Source: Lachnospiraceae bacterium
Lineage (GTDB): Bacteria > Bacillota > Clostridia > Lachnospirales > Lachnospiraceae
Assembly (NCBI GenBank): GCA_017392525.1
Contig: JAFOVD010000035.1
Location: 1 to 38,086 of the forward strand
Length of the DNA stretch: 38,086 nt
Direction of reading: 5' to 3'
The translations under genes and the position numbers were made by a program. Below, in pieces: positions 9,801 to 19,444 of the stretch. The first letter of the stretch is position 1. Each line of letters opens with the position of its first letter. Below the pieces are notes generated by a model, which was not told where the DNA came from, searched no databases, and saw only the letters and a list, made by a program, of their open reading frames with translations.

Positions 9801-10584
9801 ATGTTGCGAAACGTCCACCATCCAACTGAACCATTGGACGAAGATCTGGTGGAATAACAGGGATAACGTTCATAATCATCCATTCTGGCTTATTTCCAGA
9901 CTGACGGAATGATTCAACAACTTCCAGTCTCTTGATGATACGTGCACGCTTCTGACCGCTTGCTGTTTCCAGCTCAGTCTTCAATTCTTCTGCATCTTTG
10001 TCAAGATCAATTGCAGCAAGGAGTTCCTGAATTGCTTCCGCACCCATTCCTACACGGAAAGATCCATAGCCATACTGATTCAGTGCATCCTGATATTCTG
10101 CCTCAGACAGAACCTGCTTATACATAAGTGATGTATCTCCACCATCTAATACAATATAAGATGCGAAATACAAAACTCTCTCAAGGATACGTGGAGAGAG
10201 ATCAAGGATAAGTCCCATACGAGATGGGATACCCTTGAAATACCAGATGTGGGAAACAGGAGCAGCAAGCTCAATGTGTCCCATACGCTCTCTACGAACA
10301 GATGCTTTAGTAACCTCTACACCACATCGGTCACAAACAACACCCTTGAAACGGACCTTCTTATATTTACCACAGTGACATTCCCAGTCCTTTGTTGGTC
10401 CAAAAATCTTCTCACAGAACAAACCGTCCTTTTCAGGCTTAAGAGTTCTGTAGTTAATAGTCTCAGGCTTTTTAACCTCACCATGTGACCATTCTCTGAT
10501 TGTCTCAGGAGAAGCCAGACCGATTCGAATACTGTCGAATGAAATCGCTGTTGTACTATCTTCTTTATTCATGTTCTCTGGCAT
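6880..10584 (-). CDS. rpoC: DNA-directed RNA polymerase subunit beta'
   Basis: This is the largest catalytic subunit of RNA polymerase, 1234 residues. The N-terminal zinc-binding cysteines are C69, C71, C84 and C87. The active-site motif NADFDGD is at 457-463 and carries the three Mg-binding aspartates D459, D461 and D463. The second zinc site includes C890, C897 and C900 ([11 protein letters not shown]), with its first cysteine near residue 816 (RFTCETVC). The C-terminus has the short acidic tail common in clostridia. The ATG has AAGGAG 8 bases upstream. It is 20 bases downstream of rpoB. The L7Ae-like gene that often follows rpoC in other Firmicutes is absent; a terminator and the rpsL promoter follow directly. 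Confidence 0.98.
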   Translation of the reverse strand: MPENMNKEDSTTAISFDSIRIGLASPETIREWSHGEVKKPETINYRTLKPEKDGLFCEKIFGPTKDWECHCGKYKKVRFKGVVCDRCGVEVTKASVRRERMGHIELAAPVSHIWYFKGIPSRMGLILDLSPRILERVLYFASYIVLDGGDTSLMYKQVLSEAEYQDALNQYGYGSFRVGMGAEAIQELLAAIDLDKDAEELKTELETASGQKRARIIKRLEVVESFRQSGNKPEWMIMNVIPVIPPDLRPMVQLDGGRFATSDLNDLYRRIINRNNRLRRLLELKAPDIIVRNEKRMLQEAVDALIDNGRRGRAVTGPGNRALKSLSDMLKGKGGRFRQNLLGKRVDYSGRSVIVVGPELKIYQCGLPKEMAIELFKPFVMKELVQNGTAHNIKSAKKMVERLQPEVWDILEDVIKEHPVMLNRAPTLHRLGIQAFEPILVEGKAIKLHPLVCAAYNADFDGDQMAAHLPLTAEAQAECRFMLLSPNNLLKPSDGGVVAVPSQDMVLGVYYLTQQRDGEKGEGMCFKDVNEAVMAYANHEITLQSKIKVRFQKEEADGTLKSKIVDTSLGRCLFNEIIPQDLGYVDRTNPENELVPEIDFLVRKKELKGILEHVINTHGATKTAEVLDDIKAIGYKYSTIAAMTVSISDMTIPEQKDSLISEAEETVAKINLNYKRGRITDEERYKEVVATWKEADDELTDALISGLDKYNNIFMMADSGARGSNSQIKQLAGMRGLMADTTGRTIELPIKSNFREGLDVLEYFMSAHGARKGMSDTALRTADSGYLTRRMVDVSQELIVREMDCVEGTDRELPGMVVSAFVDGEEEIEKLQDRITGRFTCETVCDKDGNVIVKANHMITPARAARIIKEGVDANGNPIDKLKIRTVLSCRSKNGVCAKCYGANMATGQAVQVGEAVGIIAAQSIGEPGTQLTMRTFHSGGVAGTDITQGLPRVEELFEARKPKGLAIITEIAGKAEVKDSKKKREVTVTNPEDGEVKTYLIPYGSRIKVHDGDMLEAGDEITEGSVYPQDILKIKGPRAVQDYMLREVQRVYRLQGVDINDKHIEMLVRQMMKKIRVEDNGDSDVLPGTLMDKLDFEDMNERLEAEGKMPATGTQELLGITKASLATNSFLSAASFQETTKVLTDAAIKGKVDPLIGLKENVIIGKLIPAGTGMKRYRDISLSTDKNFEMEQKLGEVEVVEEADENAEATEETIMNVPEDAVVAIDIDGGTAE

Positions 10585-10604
10585 TTATGAAGCTCCTTCC
10601 TTAT

Positions 10605-13600
10605 TTACTCTTCGTCAAAATCATCTGTAGAATCAAATGCAAAATCTGCATCCATATCCGGTTCTTCGACATTCTCTAATTCTTCTGTTTCAGCATTGAA
10701 TTCCTGCTTTGTAAATCCATGCTTTTCAAAAGATTCGTTATTCTCGAATGCGTAGTTTCTATCATTTCGATCACCTACAATGATCTTGTTAATATCTGTA
10801 TTTCCATATTCACTTGTCTCTTTAAGATGTACTTCAGAACCATCTTCGTCAAGAAGACGTACATCAAGAGCAAGTGCCTGTAATTCCTTAAGTAATACCT
10901 TGAAGGATTCTGGAATACCAGGTTCAGGGATATTTTCTCCCTTGATAATTGCTTCGTATGTCTTAACACGACCAACGACATCATCGGACTTAACTGTTAA
11001 GATTTCCTGCAATGTGTAAGCTGCGCCGTATGCTTCCAGTGCCCAAACTTCCATTTCACCGAAACGCTGTCCACCGAACTGAGCTTTACCACCCAGTGGC
11101 TGCTGTGTAACAAGTGAGTAAGGACCTGTAGAACGTGCATGGATCTTGTCATCTACCAAGTGGTGGAGCTTCAGGTAATGCATGTGACCGATTGTTGTAC
11201 GGCCTTCAAAAGGCTCACCTGTACGTCCATCACGGAGCTGAACCTTACCATCTCGAGCGATTGGTACGCCCTTCCAAAGTTCTCTGTAATCACGATTCTC
11301 ATACAGATAATTCAGAACCTCTTCGTTCAGAACATCCTTGTATTTCTGTTCGAATTCGTCCCAAGACCAGTTAACGTAATCGTTAGCCATCTCAAGAGCA
11401 TCTCCGATATCATCTTCCTTTGCACCATCGAATACTGGTGTTTCGATGTTAAAACCAAGTGCCTTTGCAGCAAGTGAAAGGTGAATTTCGAGGACCTGTC
11501 CGATATTCATTCGTGAAGGTACACCCAATGGGTTAAGCACGATATCCAGAGGACGACCATTTGGAAGGAATGGCATGTCTTCTACAGGAAGAACTCTAGA
11601 AACGACACCCTTGTTACCATGACGACCAGCCATCTTATCACCGACAGAAATCTTTCTCTTCTGTGCGATGTAGATACGAACTGCTTTATTAACACCAGGT
11701 GATAATTCATCACCATTTTCTCTTGTGAATACCTTAGCATCTACAACGATACCGTATGCACCATGAGGTACCTTGAGGGAAGTATCACGAACTTCACGAG
11801 CCTTCTCACCGAAGATGGCACGAAGAAGCCTCTCTTCTGCAGTAAGTTCTGTTTCTCCCTTAGGAGTAACCTTACCAACCAGGATATCTCCGGCACGAAC
11901 TTCAGCACCAATACGGATAATACCGTTTTCATCTAAGTTCTTAAGAGCATCATCACCAACACCAGCAACATCGCGTGTAATTTCTTCTGCTCCAAGCTTT
12001 GTATCACGAGCTTCTACTTCATACTCTTCAATATGTACAGATGTATAAACATCATCCTGTACCAATCTTTCTGAAAGAAGTACAGCATCCTCGTAGTTAT
12101 AACCTTCCCAAGTCATGAAACCGATAAGCGGGTTCTTACCAAGACCAAGTTCACCATTACATGTTGAAGCACCATCAGCGATAACTTCGCCCTTTTCAAC
12201 GCGATCGCCCTTAAATACGATTGGTTTCTGGTTATAGCAGTTAGACTGGTTAGATCTTTCATACTTTGTAAGAATGTATTCCTGTCTTTCTCCAGAATCT
12301 GTCTTGATGATAATTCTGTTAGATTCAGAACGTTCTACTGTACCAGCTTCTTTTGCGAGTACGCAAACACCTGAATCGACTGCTGTCTTAGGTTCCATAC
12401 CCGTACCTACAACAGGAGCTTCTGTCTTCAGAAGAGGTACTGCCTGACGCTGCATGTTTGAACCCATCAGCGCACGGTTCGCATCATCGTTCTGAAGGAA
12501 TGGAATCAATGCTGTAGCAACTGAGAATACCATTCTTGGAGATACATCCATGTAATCGAATGCTGTCTTGTCGTATTCCTGAGTTTCTTCTCTATAACGA
12601 CCAGAAACCGCATCACGAACGAAATGTCCTTCTGCATCAAGCTGAGCAGAAGCCTGAGCTACATGGTAGTTATCTTCTTCATCTGCAGTCATATAAACTA
12701 CATCATTTGTTACACGTGGATTCTGAGGATCTGTCTTATCAATTACACGATAAGGAGCTTCCACGAAACCATATTCATTAATTCTTGCATAAGAAGCAAG
12801 AGAGTTAATCAAACCGATGTTAGGTCCTTCAGGAGTCTCAACAGGACACATACGACCATAGTGCGTATAGTGTACATCTCGGACCTCGAATCCGGCACGG
12901 TCTCTAGAAAGACCACCAGGTCCTAACGCAGAAAGACGTCTCTTATGTGTCAACTCAGAAAGAGGGTTGTTCTGATCCATGAACTGAGACAGCTGAGAAG
13001 ATCCGAAGAATTCCTTCACTGCTGCAGTTACTGGCTTAATATTAATTAAGCTCTGTGGAGAAATACCTTCCTGATCCTGTGTTGTCATACGTTCACGTAC
13101 AACTCTCTCTAATCTGGAAAGACCGATACGATACTGGTTTTGTAAAAGTTCACCAACCGCACGGATACGACGGTTTCCTAAGTGATCGATATCGTCTTCC
13201 TTACCAACGCCCCATTCCAAGTGCATGTTGTAGTTAATTGTTGCGAAGATATCTTCTCTTGTAATGTGCTTAGGAATAAGGTCTCCCATATTTCTAACGA
13301 TAGCATCTTCAATATCTTCAGGAGTATCGTTTTCTTCTAAAATCTGCATCAATACAGGATAGTAAACCAATTCCTTGATGCCAAGCTTCTTAGTATCAAC
13401 ATCAACGTATTCGTTAATATCAACCATAAGGTTAGACAGAACCTTAACATTTCTAGCCTCTGTCTGAATCATAACGTATGGTACACCAGCGTTCTGAATC
13501 TTATCAGCAAGTTCACGCGTTACCTTTGTTCCTGCTTCTGCTAAAACTTCACCAGTTGTTGTATCTACAACATCCTCAGCAAGAATCTGTCTGTTGATAC

Positions 13601-14483
13601 GATTCTTAAGGGCTAACTTCTTGTTGAACTTATAACGTCCAACCTTTGCCAAATCGTAACGACGTGCATCGAAGAACATTCCGGCAATCAGGCTCTCTGC
13701 TGAATCAACAGAAAGAGGTTCTCCCGGACGAATCTTACGATAAAGTTCAAGAAGACCACCTTCATAACTTCCGTTAGGGTCCTTTTCTGTAATAGAAGGA
13801 TCCTTTGCAAAAGAAGCAAGGATCTTAGGTTCCTCACCGAACAGGTCGATGATTTCCTGGTTTGTACCTACACCAAGTGCACGAATCAATACTGTGATTG
13901 GCACCTTACGTGTTCTATCTACACGAACATAGTAAACGTCATTGGAGTCTGTTTCATACTCTAACCAAGCACCACGGTTAGGAATTACTGTACAAGAATA
14001 CAGAGTCTTTCCAATCTTATCGTGATCGATTCCATAATAGATACCAGGTGAACGAACCAACTGTGATACGATTACTCGTTCAGCACCGTTGATTACAAAG
14101 GTACCTGTCTCGGTCATGAGTGGGAGGTCTCCCATAAAGATCTCATGCTCATTAATTTCATCTGTTTCCTTGTTGTATAATCTAACCTTAACTTTCAGCG
14201 GAGCTGAATATGTAGCGTCTCTTTCCTTACACTGCGGAATAGTATACTTCATCTCATCCTTGCAAAGTTTGAAATCAACAAACTCCAAGCTAAGATGTCC
14301 ACTGTAATCCGCAATTGGGGAAATGTCATCAAACGCTTCCTTCAGTCCTTCCTTTAAGAACCACTCGTAAGAGTTCTTCTGGACTTCGATAAAGTTTGGC
14401 ATTTCCAGAACTTCGTTATGACGTGCATAGCTAAGTCTAATACCTTTGCCAGATTCAACCAGATGCATTCTGTTTTTCTCCAT
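10605..14483 (-). CDS. rpoB: DNA-directed RNA polymerase subunit beta
   Basis: This is the beta subunit of RNA polymerase, 1292 residues from the chosen start. The rifampicin cluster around residues 495-525 ([20 protein letters not shown], then [10 protein letters not shown]) is wild type at the usual resistance positions. The active-centre motif [14 protein letters not shown] is intact. The start was placed at the ATG at 14483, giving [14 protein letters not shown], with GAGAGGTGG just upstream. The frame is open to 14531, but that adds 16 residues not usual for the family. It has its own promoter and a leader of about 140 bases, and ends with an acidic tail. Confidence 0.97.
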   Translation of the reverse strand: MEKNRMHLVESGKGIRLSYARHNEVLEMPNFIEVQKNSYEWFLKEGLKEAFDDISPIADYSGHLSLEFVDFKLCKDEMKYTIPQCKERDATYSAPLKVKVRLYNKETDEINEHEIFMGDLPLMTETGTFVINGAERVIVSQLVRSPGIYYGIDHDKIGKTLYSCTVIPNRGAWLEYETDSNDVYYVRVDRTRKVPITVLIRALGVGTNQEIIDLFGEEPKILASFAKDPSITEKDPNGSYEGGLLELYRKIRPGEPLSVDSAESLIAGMFFDARRYDLAKVGRYKFNKKLALKNRINRQILAEDVVDTTTGEVLAEAGTKVTRELADKIQNAGVPYVMIQTEARNVKVLSNLMVDINEYVDVDTKKLGIKELVYYPVLMQILEENDTPEDIEDAIVRNMGDLIPKHITREDIFATINYNMHLEWGVGKEDDIDHLGNRRIRAVGELLQNQYRIGLSRLERVVRERMTTQDQEGISPQSLINIKPVTAAVKEFFGSSQLSQFMDQNNPLSELTHKRRLSALGPGGLSRDRAGFEVRDVHYTHYGRMCPVETPEGPNIGLINSLASYARINEYGFVEAPYRVIDKTDPQNPRVTNDVVYMTADEEDNYHVAQASAQLDAEGHFVRDAVSGRYREETQEYDKTAFDYMDVSPRMVFSVATALIPFLQNDDANRALMGSNMQRQAVPLLKTEAPVVGTGMEPKTAVDSGVCVLAKEAGTVERSESNRIIIKTDSGERQEYILTKYERSNQSNCYNQKPIVFKGDRVEKGEVIADGASTCNGELGLGKNPLIGFMTWEGYNYEDAVLLSERLVQDDVYTSVHIEEYEVEARDTKLGAEEITRDVAGVGDDALKNLDENGIIRIGAEVRAGDILVGKVTPKGETELTAEERLLRAIFGEKAREVRDTSLKVPHGAYGIVVDAKVFTRENGDELSPGVNKAVRIYIAQKRKISVGDKMAGRHGNKGVVSRVLPVEDMPFLPNGRPLDIVLNPLGVPSRMNIGQVLEIHLSLAAKALGFNIETPVFDGAKEDDIGDALEMANDYVNWSWDEFEQKYKDVLNEEVLNYLYENRDYRELWKGVPIARDGKVQLRDGRTGEPFEGRTTIGHMHYLKLHHLVDDKIHARSTGPYSLVTQQPLGGKAQFGGQRFGEMEVWALEAYGAAYTLQEILTVKSDDVVGRVKTYEAIIKGENIPEPGIPESFKVLLKELQALALDVRLLDEDGSEVHLKETSEYGNTDINKIIVGDRNDRNYAFENNESFEKHGFTKQEFNAETEELENVEEPDMDADFAFDSTDDFDEE

Positions 14484-14627
14484 TCGACGTTCCACCTCTC
14501 GTTTGTATTTGTAATGCATTAAAAATAACAATTGTCTCTATATTGCGCTTTGTGAGGGTTTGACCACAATATGTTGAGCTTAAAAAAGCCCGCAATTAGC
14601 CTACCTCGCCACAATAGTGCAACGTAC

Positions 14628-14657
14628 ATTATATGATATTTGTCAAGTGATTGTCAA
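14628..14657 (-). promoter_or_regulatory. Sigma-A promoter of rpoBC
   Basis: On the minus strand, TTGACA (14652-14657) and TATAAT (14628-14633) are 18 bases apart. A second TTGACA lies at 14641-14646, only 7 bases from the -10, so it cannot be the working -35. The leader downstream holds a GCTT/AAGC mini-hairpin but no attenuator I can support. Confidence 0.85.
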
Positions 14658-14691
14658 CAAATTTTTCATCTTTTCTATAAAAACCACAAAC

Positions 14692-14728
14692 AAAAAATCA
14701 CCGGCAAATGATTTCTCATTCACCAGTG
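14692..14728 (-). terminator. Terminator of the LD-carboxypeptidase gene
   Basis: A 12-bp stem with three G-T pairs (14699-14710 with 14717-14728) and a 6-base loop is followed on the minus strand by six T (14692-14697). It starts a few bases past the stop codon at 14735 and separates this gene from the rpoB promoter. Confidence 0.82.
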
Positions 14729-14734
14729 GTTTCT

Positions 14735-15754
14735 CTACTTCAATACTATTTTCTGTGCATCACAATCCACAACCGCATCAACACCTAACGGTATAATACA
14801 TCGAGGCGTTGCATGCCCTACATTTACATTAAAAACTACAGGAAATGATGCATCTGCAATCACCTCTCGCAAAATCTCTTTATACTCTTCTGCATAAACT
14901 TCATTTACCGGCTTACCAACAAGCGCCCCATTGGCATATTGAAATACACCAGCCTCTTTCAGCTTTAAAATCATCTTTCGATATTTCTCCGGTATCGCCA
15001 TTTCTTCACTAGACTCGATCAAAAGAATCTTATCTCGCCATTCTTCGCCCATCGGGAAGATACCATACTTCTCGCAAACACGGACTGTATCCTCAAATCT
15101 ACTATTATCAAAAACATCATAGATTGTATCTATGCAACCGCCAATGATTTTGCCAGAAAATTTCGGATTGCCCTGAAGCAATTCAAAACCTTCATTCTTA
15201 TGAACCGGCATATCCGTACCAATATCTTCTATATTAAATGATTCCCTTGCTGTATACCAAACATCGCTCGGTGTGATCTCCGCAATCGTACCCGTCCGAA
15301 CCAACTCTTCAAAATACTTCTTTGTATACGGAAGCATCTCATCTGAGATTTCACATATATCCGGCAGGAATGCCTGTCCGTAGAAGGTCTTCATCCCAAG
15401 TTTCTGCAGCATAAGATGATTGATCGTAGAGTCCGAAAAACCGAGAAAAATCTTATTCTTATCAACATCCGCTACTCTCTCATCCGAAAAGAAATACGTC
15501 ATGATACGATACGTCTCTTCGCCGCCTACCGCGCATAGAATCATATCAACATCTTCATCCGTCAAAGCATCCAGCAAATCCTTCGCACGAAGATCCGGAT
15601 GCTCCTCCACGAACTCAATTCCCTTTAACGCATGTGGCATGAATTTCACATTTAGACCATATTCCTCTAGTCTTCGAATTCCAATTTCTACTTCATGCGC
15701 CACAAAATCTTCACCAATTGTGCCACGAGACAAACTTACAATTGCAACATTCAC
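14735..15754 (-). CDS. S66-family LD-carboxypeptidase / MccF-like serine peptidase
   Basis: This 339-residue protein belongs to peptidase family S66. Members are cytoplasmic muropeptide L,D-carboxypeptidases (LdcA) of cell-wall recycling, or MccF-type enzymes that cleave microcin C-like acyl-adenylates. The nucleophile is S107 in GFSDST. A glutamate-rich LLIESSEE segment and H314 in NVNVGHATPR fit the Ser-Glu-His triad. Its length and its divergence from LdcA leave either role possible. The start is GTG at 15754, with AGGAGGA 8 bases upstream; the in-frame TTG at 15760 is too close to that site. It is a single-gene unit between rplL and rpoB, with terminators on both sides. I saw no clear promoter in the 87 bases upstream. 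Confidence 0.85.
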   Translation of the reverse strand: MNVAIVSLSRGTIGEDFVAHEVEIGIRRLEEYGLNVKFMPHALKGIEFVEEHPDLRAKDLLDALTDEDVDMILCAVGGEETYRIMTYFFSDERVADVDKNKIFLGFSDSTINHLMLQKLGMKTFYGQAFLPDICEISDEMLPYTKKYFEELVRTGTIAEITPSDVWYTARESFNIEDIGTDMPVHKNEGFELLQGNPKFSGKIIGGCIDTIYDVFDNSRFEDTVRVCEKYGIFPMGEEWRDKILLIESSEEMAIPEKYRKMILKLKEAGVFQYANGALVGKPVNEVYAEEYKEILREVIADASFPVVFNVNVGHATPRCIIPLGVDAVVDCDAQKIVLK

Positions 15755-15841
15755 AGTCAATGTCCTCCTAATCCTTAATCATTATCTAATATTACCACAG
15801 CCCTCACTTTAACGCATCATCTTGTTGAACTTTTGACGCAC

Positions 15842-15874
15842 AAAAAAGGCCACCACCCATTCGGGTAGTGACCT
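15842..15874 (-). terminator. Terminator of rplJ-rplL
   Basis: A 12-bp stem (15847-15858 with 15863-15874) with a 4-base loop is followed by six T on the minus strand (15842-15847). It ends the L10-L7/L12 operon before the rpoB operon; in many bacteria these are joined by partial attenuation. Confidence 0.92.
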
Positions 15875-15908
15875 CTCAATCAAAACGTATTCAAAACGAA
15901 TGCTTAGA

Positions 15909-16283
15909 TTACTTTAATGTGATCTTAGCGCCTTCTGCTTCAAGCTTTGTCTTGATGTCTTCAGCAGTTGCCTTGTCAGCACCTTCCTTAACGATCTTAG
16001 GAGCGCCATCAACTACTTCCTTAGCTTCCTTAAGTCCAAGACCTGTTACTTCACGAACAACCTTGATAACCTTAACCTTGTTAGGACCTACTTCTGTTAA
16101 TTCAACATCGAATTCGTCCTTTTCTTCACCAGCTGCTGCACCATCGCCAGCTGCTGCTACAACAACACCAGCTGCTGCAGATACGCCAAATTCTTCCTCG
16201 CAAGCCTTTACGAGATCGTTTAATTCTAATACGCTTAATTCCTTAATAGCGTTGATAAATTCTTCTGTAGTCATCTTTGCCAT
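15909..16283 (-). CDS. rplL: 50S ribosomal protein L7/L12
   Basis: L7/L12 forms the flexible stalk of the 50S subunit and recruits translational GTPases. The product is 124 residues. It has an N-terminal dimerisation domain ([20 protein letters not shown]), an alanine/glycine-rich hinge at about 33-52, and a globular C-terminal domain ending [14 protein letters not shown]. It lies 74 bases downstream of rplJ and has GGAGG before the ATG. Many stalk dimers are needed per ribosome, and the order and spacing behind L10 are normal. Confidence 0.98.
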   Translation of the reverse strand: MAKMTTEEFINAIKELSVLELNDLVKACEEEFGVSAAAGVVVAAAGDGAAAGEEKDEFDVELTEVGPNKVKVIKVVREVTGLGLKEAKEVVDGAPKIVKEGADKATAEDIKTKLEAEGAKITLK

Positions 16284-16357
16284 TTTAAATTTCCTCCATT
16301 TAAAAGATTTGCGGTTATACCGCGACTAAAATTAATGTTTCAACAGTGTAATCTGGA

Positions 16358-16927
16358 TTACTCTGCTGGAGTTTCTGTAGCTTCTTCAGCAGGAGCTTCT
16401 GCTGGAGCTTCAGTTGCTGCTTCTGCTTCTGCAGGAGCTGCTTCACCACCCTGCTCAGCGATCTGGTTAAGAACACGAGCGAAGTTTGTGATAGGAGACT
16501 GTAAAGATCCAAGTAACTTGGAAATAAGTTCGTCTCTTGATGGTACTGCAGCGATAGCCTTCATACCTTCTGCATCATAGAATGCACCTTCAACAACACC
16601 TGCCTTGATTTCAAGAGCTGGAGCTGTCTTAGCGAACTTAGCAAGCACACGAGCTGGAGCTGTTGCATCATCAGCACAGATAGCGATAGCTGTTGGTCCT
16701 TCAAGAACAGGAGCAAGAGCTTCGAAATCAGTTCCCTTGAATGCAAAGTTCATCATTGTGTTCTTATATACCTTATAAGTAACACCAGCTTCTCTTAACT
16801 GCTTACGTAATTCTGTGTCTTCAGCAACAGTAAGACCACGGTAATCAACTGCTACAACTGTAGCTGCGTCTTTCACCTGTTCAGAGATCTCCTGTACGAT
16901 AGGCTGCTTTAATTCAACTTTTGCCAT
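16358..16927 (-). CDS. rplJ: 50S ribosomal protein L10
   Basis: L10 anchors the L7/L12 stalk to 23S rRNA and represses its own mRNA. The product is 189 residues from MAKVELKQPIVQEI. The C-terminus is an Ala/Glu/Thr/Pro-rich tail (about the last 35 residues) that extends beyond the usual L7/L12-binding helix. AGGAGG lies upstream of the ATG at 16927. The open frame runs back to 17014, but it passes through the attenuator hairpin and is not used. The gene has its own promoter and an L10 leader. Confidence 0.97.
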   Translation of the reverse strand: MAKVELKQPIVQEISEQVKDAATVVAVDYRGLTVAEDTELRKQLREAGVTYKVYKNTMMNFAFKGTDFEALAPVLEGPTAIAICADDATAPARVLAKFAKTAPALEIKAGVVEGAFYDAEGMKAIAAVPSRDELISKLLGSLQSPITNFARVLNQIAEQGGEAAPAEAEAATEAPAEAPAEEATETPAE

Positions 16928-16972
16928 TTTCGATTTTACCTCCTTATAATATTTCATATTGCGCTGAGGTAT

Positions 16973-17003
16973 AAAAAACCTCTCTGCCAAAGGACAGAGA
17001 GGT
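16973..17003 (-). terminator. Attenuator at the end of the L10 leader
   Basis: A perfect 9-bp stem (16978-16986 with 16995-17003) is followed by six T (16973-16978) on the minus strand. It sits between the conserved L10 leader structure and the rplJ binding site, where a conditional terminator would act. Confidence 0.88.
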
Positions 17004-17109
17004 AAATAGTTCAAATCATAACGACCGCGATCACTCGGTCTGACTTGTACATCCTCGGTAGGTTGTATACGTTACGCCTTGCGGCACCTACTGTCTTCGG
17101 CAACATGCT
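16973..17109 (-). ncRNA. L10 leader (autoregulatory mRNA structure, rplJ-rplL)
   Basis: The transcript from the promoter at 17116-17144 begins with the elements of the known ribosomal protein L10 leader: GCCGAAGACAGTAGGTGCC (around 17082-17100), then the partner CCTACCGAGG some 25 bases later. These form the kink-turn-containing structure bound by L10(L12)4. The downstream hairpin with a T-run acts as the expression platform. When L10 is in excess, transcription is expected to stop before rplJ. Recognition is from memory of the consensus, not from a covariance search. Confidence 0.88.
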
Positions 17110-17115
17110 TTTCGC

Positions 17116-17144
17116 ATTATATCATTATATAATTGGATTGTCAA
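17116..17144 (-). promoter_or_regulatory. Sigma-A promoter of rplJ-rplL
   Basis: A perfect consensus promoter on the minus strand: TTGACA (17139-17144), 17 bases, TATAAT (17116-17121). It lies directly after the rplA stop codon and starts the L10 leader. Confidence 0.9.
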
Positions 17145-17152
17145 CAATCTAA

Positions 17153-17863
17153 TTAAGCTTCAGTAACTTCTGCTACAGTCTTAATAGGGTTAACCTTTAC
17201 ACCAGGTCCCATTGTAGGAGCAAGTGAAATACTCTTTAAGTATGTACCCTTTAAGCTAGCTGGCTTAGCCTTGTTGATTGCACCCATAAGAGTACGGAAG
17301 TTGTCAGCAAGCTGTTCCTCTGTGAAGGAAGCCTTTCCAATTGGCACATGGATAATGTTTGCCTTATCTAATCTATACTCAATCTTACCGGCTTTGATAT
17401 CGTTAACGGCCTTTGTTACGTCCATTGTTACTGTACCAGCCTTAGGGTTTGGCATTAATCCCTTAGGTCCGAGTACACGTCCTAAACGACCAACAACACC
17501 CATCATATCAGGTGTAGCAACTACAACGTCGAAATCTGTCCAACCATCGTTCTGGATCTTAGGAATCAGTTCTTCTGCTCCTACGAAATCTGCGCCTGCA
17601 GCCTGAGCTTCGTCAGCCTTAGCACCCTTAGCGAATACTAAAACGCGAACTGTCTTACCAGTTCCGTGAGGAAGTACAACTGCACCACGGATCTGCTGCT
17701 CAGCGTGACGTCCATCACAACCAGTTCTGATGTGAGCTTCGATTGTTTCATCAAATTTTGCTGTGGCATTCTTCTTTACCTGTGCGATAGCATCTGCTGG
17801 ATCGAACAGAGTAGTCTTATCATATGCCTTAACAGCATCTAAATATTTCTTACCTTTTTTCAT
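17153..17863 (-). CDS. rplA: 50S ribosomal protein L1
   Basis: L1 forms the mobile stalk next to the E site and is a classic translational repressor of the L11-L1 mRNA. The product is 236 residues ([19 protein letters not shown] at the start). Conserved segments include [14 protein letters not shown] and [19 protein letters not shown]. The ATG has AGGAGG 10 bases upstream. The gap to rplK is 189 bases, unusually long for this pair, and holds a structured element. Confidence 0.98.
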   Translation of the reverse strand: MKKGKKYLDAVKAYDKTTLFDPADAIAQVKKNATAKFDETIEAHIRTGCDGRHAEQQIRGAVVLPHGTGKTVRVLVFAKGAKADEAQAAGADFVGAEELIPKIQNDGWTDFDVVVATPDMMGVVGRLGRVLGPKGLMPNPKAGTVTMDVTKAVNDIKAGKIEYRLDKANIIHVPIGKASFTEEQLADNFRTLMGAINKAKPASLKGTYLKSISLAPTMGPGVKVNPIKTVAEVTEA

Positions 17864-17944
17864 AAAAGATTTACCTCCTGTGGTTTTATCGGGGAAATTA
17901 CCCTTCCACTATAAATTTATGCAGAATATGAAAGAAGAAGTGTG

Positions 17945-18000
17945 GAAATGCTACGTTTCTGCAGCGCTTACCTCTTCATAATAAGCAGTGTCTGCATTTC
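17945..18000 (-). promoter_or_regulatory. Structured element upstream of rplA (candidate L1-responsive leader)
   Basis: In the 189 bases between rplK and rplA the minus strand can fold into an outer 7-bp stem (17945-17951 with 17994-18000). Inside is a hairpin with GCAG/CTGC (17961-17964 with 17992-17995) and GCTTA/TAAGC (17966-17970 with 17982-17986), separated by an asymmetric 1/5 internal loop. The outer and inner stems share two bases, so they cannot both be complete. A short stem with an asymmetric loop is the kind of site L1 binds, but the match to a known L1 site is not established. Confidence 0.4.
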
Positions 18001-18052
18001 TCGTTTTGAGTTTTCTATAGAACTTTAAATATTTCGGAATAGATGAAATAAA

Positions 18053-18478
18053 TTAGTCTTCTACTTCAACACCCATAGAACGAGCTGTACCAGCGATCAT
18101 GCTCATTGCAGCTTCAACAGATGCAGCATTTAAGTCTTTCATCTTGTATTCAGCGATTTCCTGAAGCTGAGCCTTTGTGATCTTAGCAACCTTTGTCTTA
18201 TTAGGTTCGCCAGATCCCTTCTGGATCTTACAAGCCTTCTTAATCATTACAGCTGCTGGTGGTGTCTTTGTGACGAAGCTAAAGCTTCTATCAGCATAAA
18301 CAGTGATGATTACAGGAACGATGGTATCTCCCATATCAGCTGTCTTTGCATTAAACTGCTTTGTGAACTCAACGATGTTTACACCGTGCTGTCCAAGTGC
18401 AGGTCCTACAGGTGGTGCTGGAGTCGCCTTACCAGCAGGAATCTGCAGTTTAATATATCCTTCAATTTTCTTTGCCAT
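18053..18478 (-). CDS. rplK: 50S ribosomal protein L11
   Basis: L11 binds the GTPase-associated region of 23S rRNA. The product is 141 residues, the standard length. The proline-rich N-terminal switch region [18 protein letters not shown] is intact, and the C-terminal domain ends [12 protein letters not shown]. The ATG has AGGAGG upstream. It lies 22 bases downstream of nusG in the usual nusG-rplK-rplA order. Confidence 0.98.
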   Translation of the reverse strand: MAKKIEGYIKLQIPAGKATPAPPVGPALGQHGVNIVEFTKQFNAKTADMGDTIVPVIITVYADRSFSFVTKTPPAAVMIKKACKIQKGSGEPNKTKVAKITKAQLQEIAEYKMKDLNAASVEAAMSMIAGTARSMGVEVED

Positions 18479-18500
18479 TGGATTTTCCTCCTTGTATTAG

Positions 18501-19019
18501 TTACATTTTCTGAACGTCCGCGAAGTCAATCTCGACTGGAGTCTCGCGGCCGAACATCTCAACATTGATTGTAACTGTCTGCTTCTGAGGATTAATTGCC
18601 TGAACAACACCTACTGTGTCTGCCCACGCACCATTTGTAACATTAATCATGTCACCCTCTGCAAACTCTACCTCAATGTTTTCATTATTTCTGATGCCCA
18701 TAGATTTCATCTCGTCCTCTGTAAGAGGTACAGGCTTACTTCCAGGCCCAACAAACCCGGTAACGCCACGAGTATTACGAACAACATACCAAGTGTCATC
18801 ATTCATAAACATATTGACGAAAACGTAACATGGGAACATTTTACGTTCTACTGTCTTGCGGGCTCCGTTCTTTAATTCAGTTACCGTTTCCATTGGAATA
18901 CGAACTTCCAGGATCTGGTCTTCCAAATGACGGTTCTCGATTGTCTTCTCAATATTTGCTTTGACTTTGTTCTCATAACCTGAATAGGTATGAACAATAT
19001 ACCAGTTTGCCTCTGCCAT
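18501..19019 (-). CDS. nusG: Transcription elongation/termination factor NusG
   Basis: NusG binds RNA polymerase across the clamp helices through its NGN domain and affects pausing and coupling. The product is 172 residues. The NGN domain spans about 1-110 (WYIVHTYSGYENKV at 6-19, FPCYVFVNM at 62-70, RNTRGVTGFVG at 81-91). The KOW domain spans about 118-172, from EGDMINVTNGAWADTVG. The KOW core has GAWAD where many homologues have GPF, a mild variant. AGGAGG precedes the ATG. It sits 13 bases after secE. Confidence 0.97.
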   Translation of the reverse strand: MAEANWYIVHTYSGYENKVKANIEKTIENRHLEDQILEVRIPMETVTELKNGARKTVERKMFPCYVFVNMFMNDDTWYVVRNTRGVTGFVGPGSKPVPLTEDEMKSMGIRNNENIEVEFAEGDMINVTNGAWADTVGVVQAINPQKQTVTINVEMFGRETPVEIDFADVQKM

Positions 19020-19032
19020 TTACCTTTGCCTC

Positions 19033-19233
19033 CTACAAATTAACCAGGAAATCAACACCATACTGAACAACCATGTCAATTACAGCAATAACAATTGCTA
19101 AAATAGCTGAAATAACAATAGTTGCTGCGGATTGTCTAGCAACAGTTGAACCTTCCGGCCAGATAATCTTGCTAAATTCCGACTTCAGTCCTTCGAAACG
19201 CTGGGACATCGTCTTTTTTTCGTTGTCTGCCAT
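19033..19233 (-). CDS. secE: Preprotein translocase subunit SecE
   Basis: SecE clamps the SecY channel in the cytoplasmic membrane. The 66-residue protein is the short Gram-positive form. It has a cytosolic amphipathic segment (about 12-34, RFEGLKSEFSKIIWPEG) and one transmembrane helix at about 38-60. AAGGAG lies 10 bases before the ATG. It sits between rpmG and nusG, the standard position. Confidence 0.96.
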   Translation of the reverse strand: MADNEKKTMSQRFEGLKSEFSKIIWPEGSTVARQSAATIVISAILAIVIAVIDMVVQYGVDFLVNL

Positions 19234-19257
19234 GTCTCTTATGCTCCTTTACATCAA

Positions 19258-19407
19258 TTACTTGGTTTCTTTGTGTAAAGTGTGTTTCTTACAGAATCTA
19301 CAATACTTCTTTGTTTCAACACGGTCTGGATGAATCTGTTTATTCTTAGAAACATTATAATTTCTCTGCTGACATTCTGTGCATGCTAATGTGATCTTTG
19401 TACGCAC
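19258..19407 (-). CDS. rpmG: 50S ribosomal protein L33 (zinc-binding form)
   Basis: The 49-residue product begins [12 protein letters not shown] and ends HKETK. It keeps both cysteine pairs (C9 and C12, C36 and C39), the zinc-binding L33 type. The start is GTG at 19405-19407, with GGAGGTGG 8 bases upstream. The gene is easily missed because it is short and has a non-ATG start. It is the first gene of the rpmG-secE-nusG-rplK-rplA run and follows a long structured leader. Confidence 0.95.
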   Translation of the reverse strand: MRTKITLACTECQQRNYNVSKNKQIHPDRVETKKYCRFCKKHTLHKETK

Positions 19408-19444
19408 AACTTCCACCTCCACTCAATTTCTAAAATGTGTCATA

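Noticed and set aside
14641-14646. Second TTGACA before rpoB
   Set aside because: It is only 7 bases from the TATAAT, too close to act as the -35; the TTGACA at 14652-14657 has a workable 18-base spacing.
15868-16329. 153-residue Ser/Ala-rich frame on the + strand
   Set aside because: It mirrors rplL on the opposite strand, and its composition follows from the alanine- and glutamate-rich L7/L12 codons.
16928-17014. N-terminal extension of L10
   Set aside because: The TTG-initiated extension runs through the attenuator hairpin, and its encoded residues are not part of L10.
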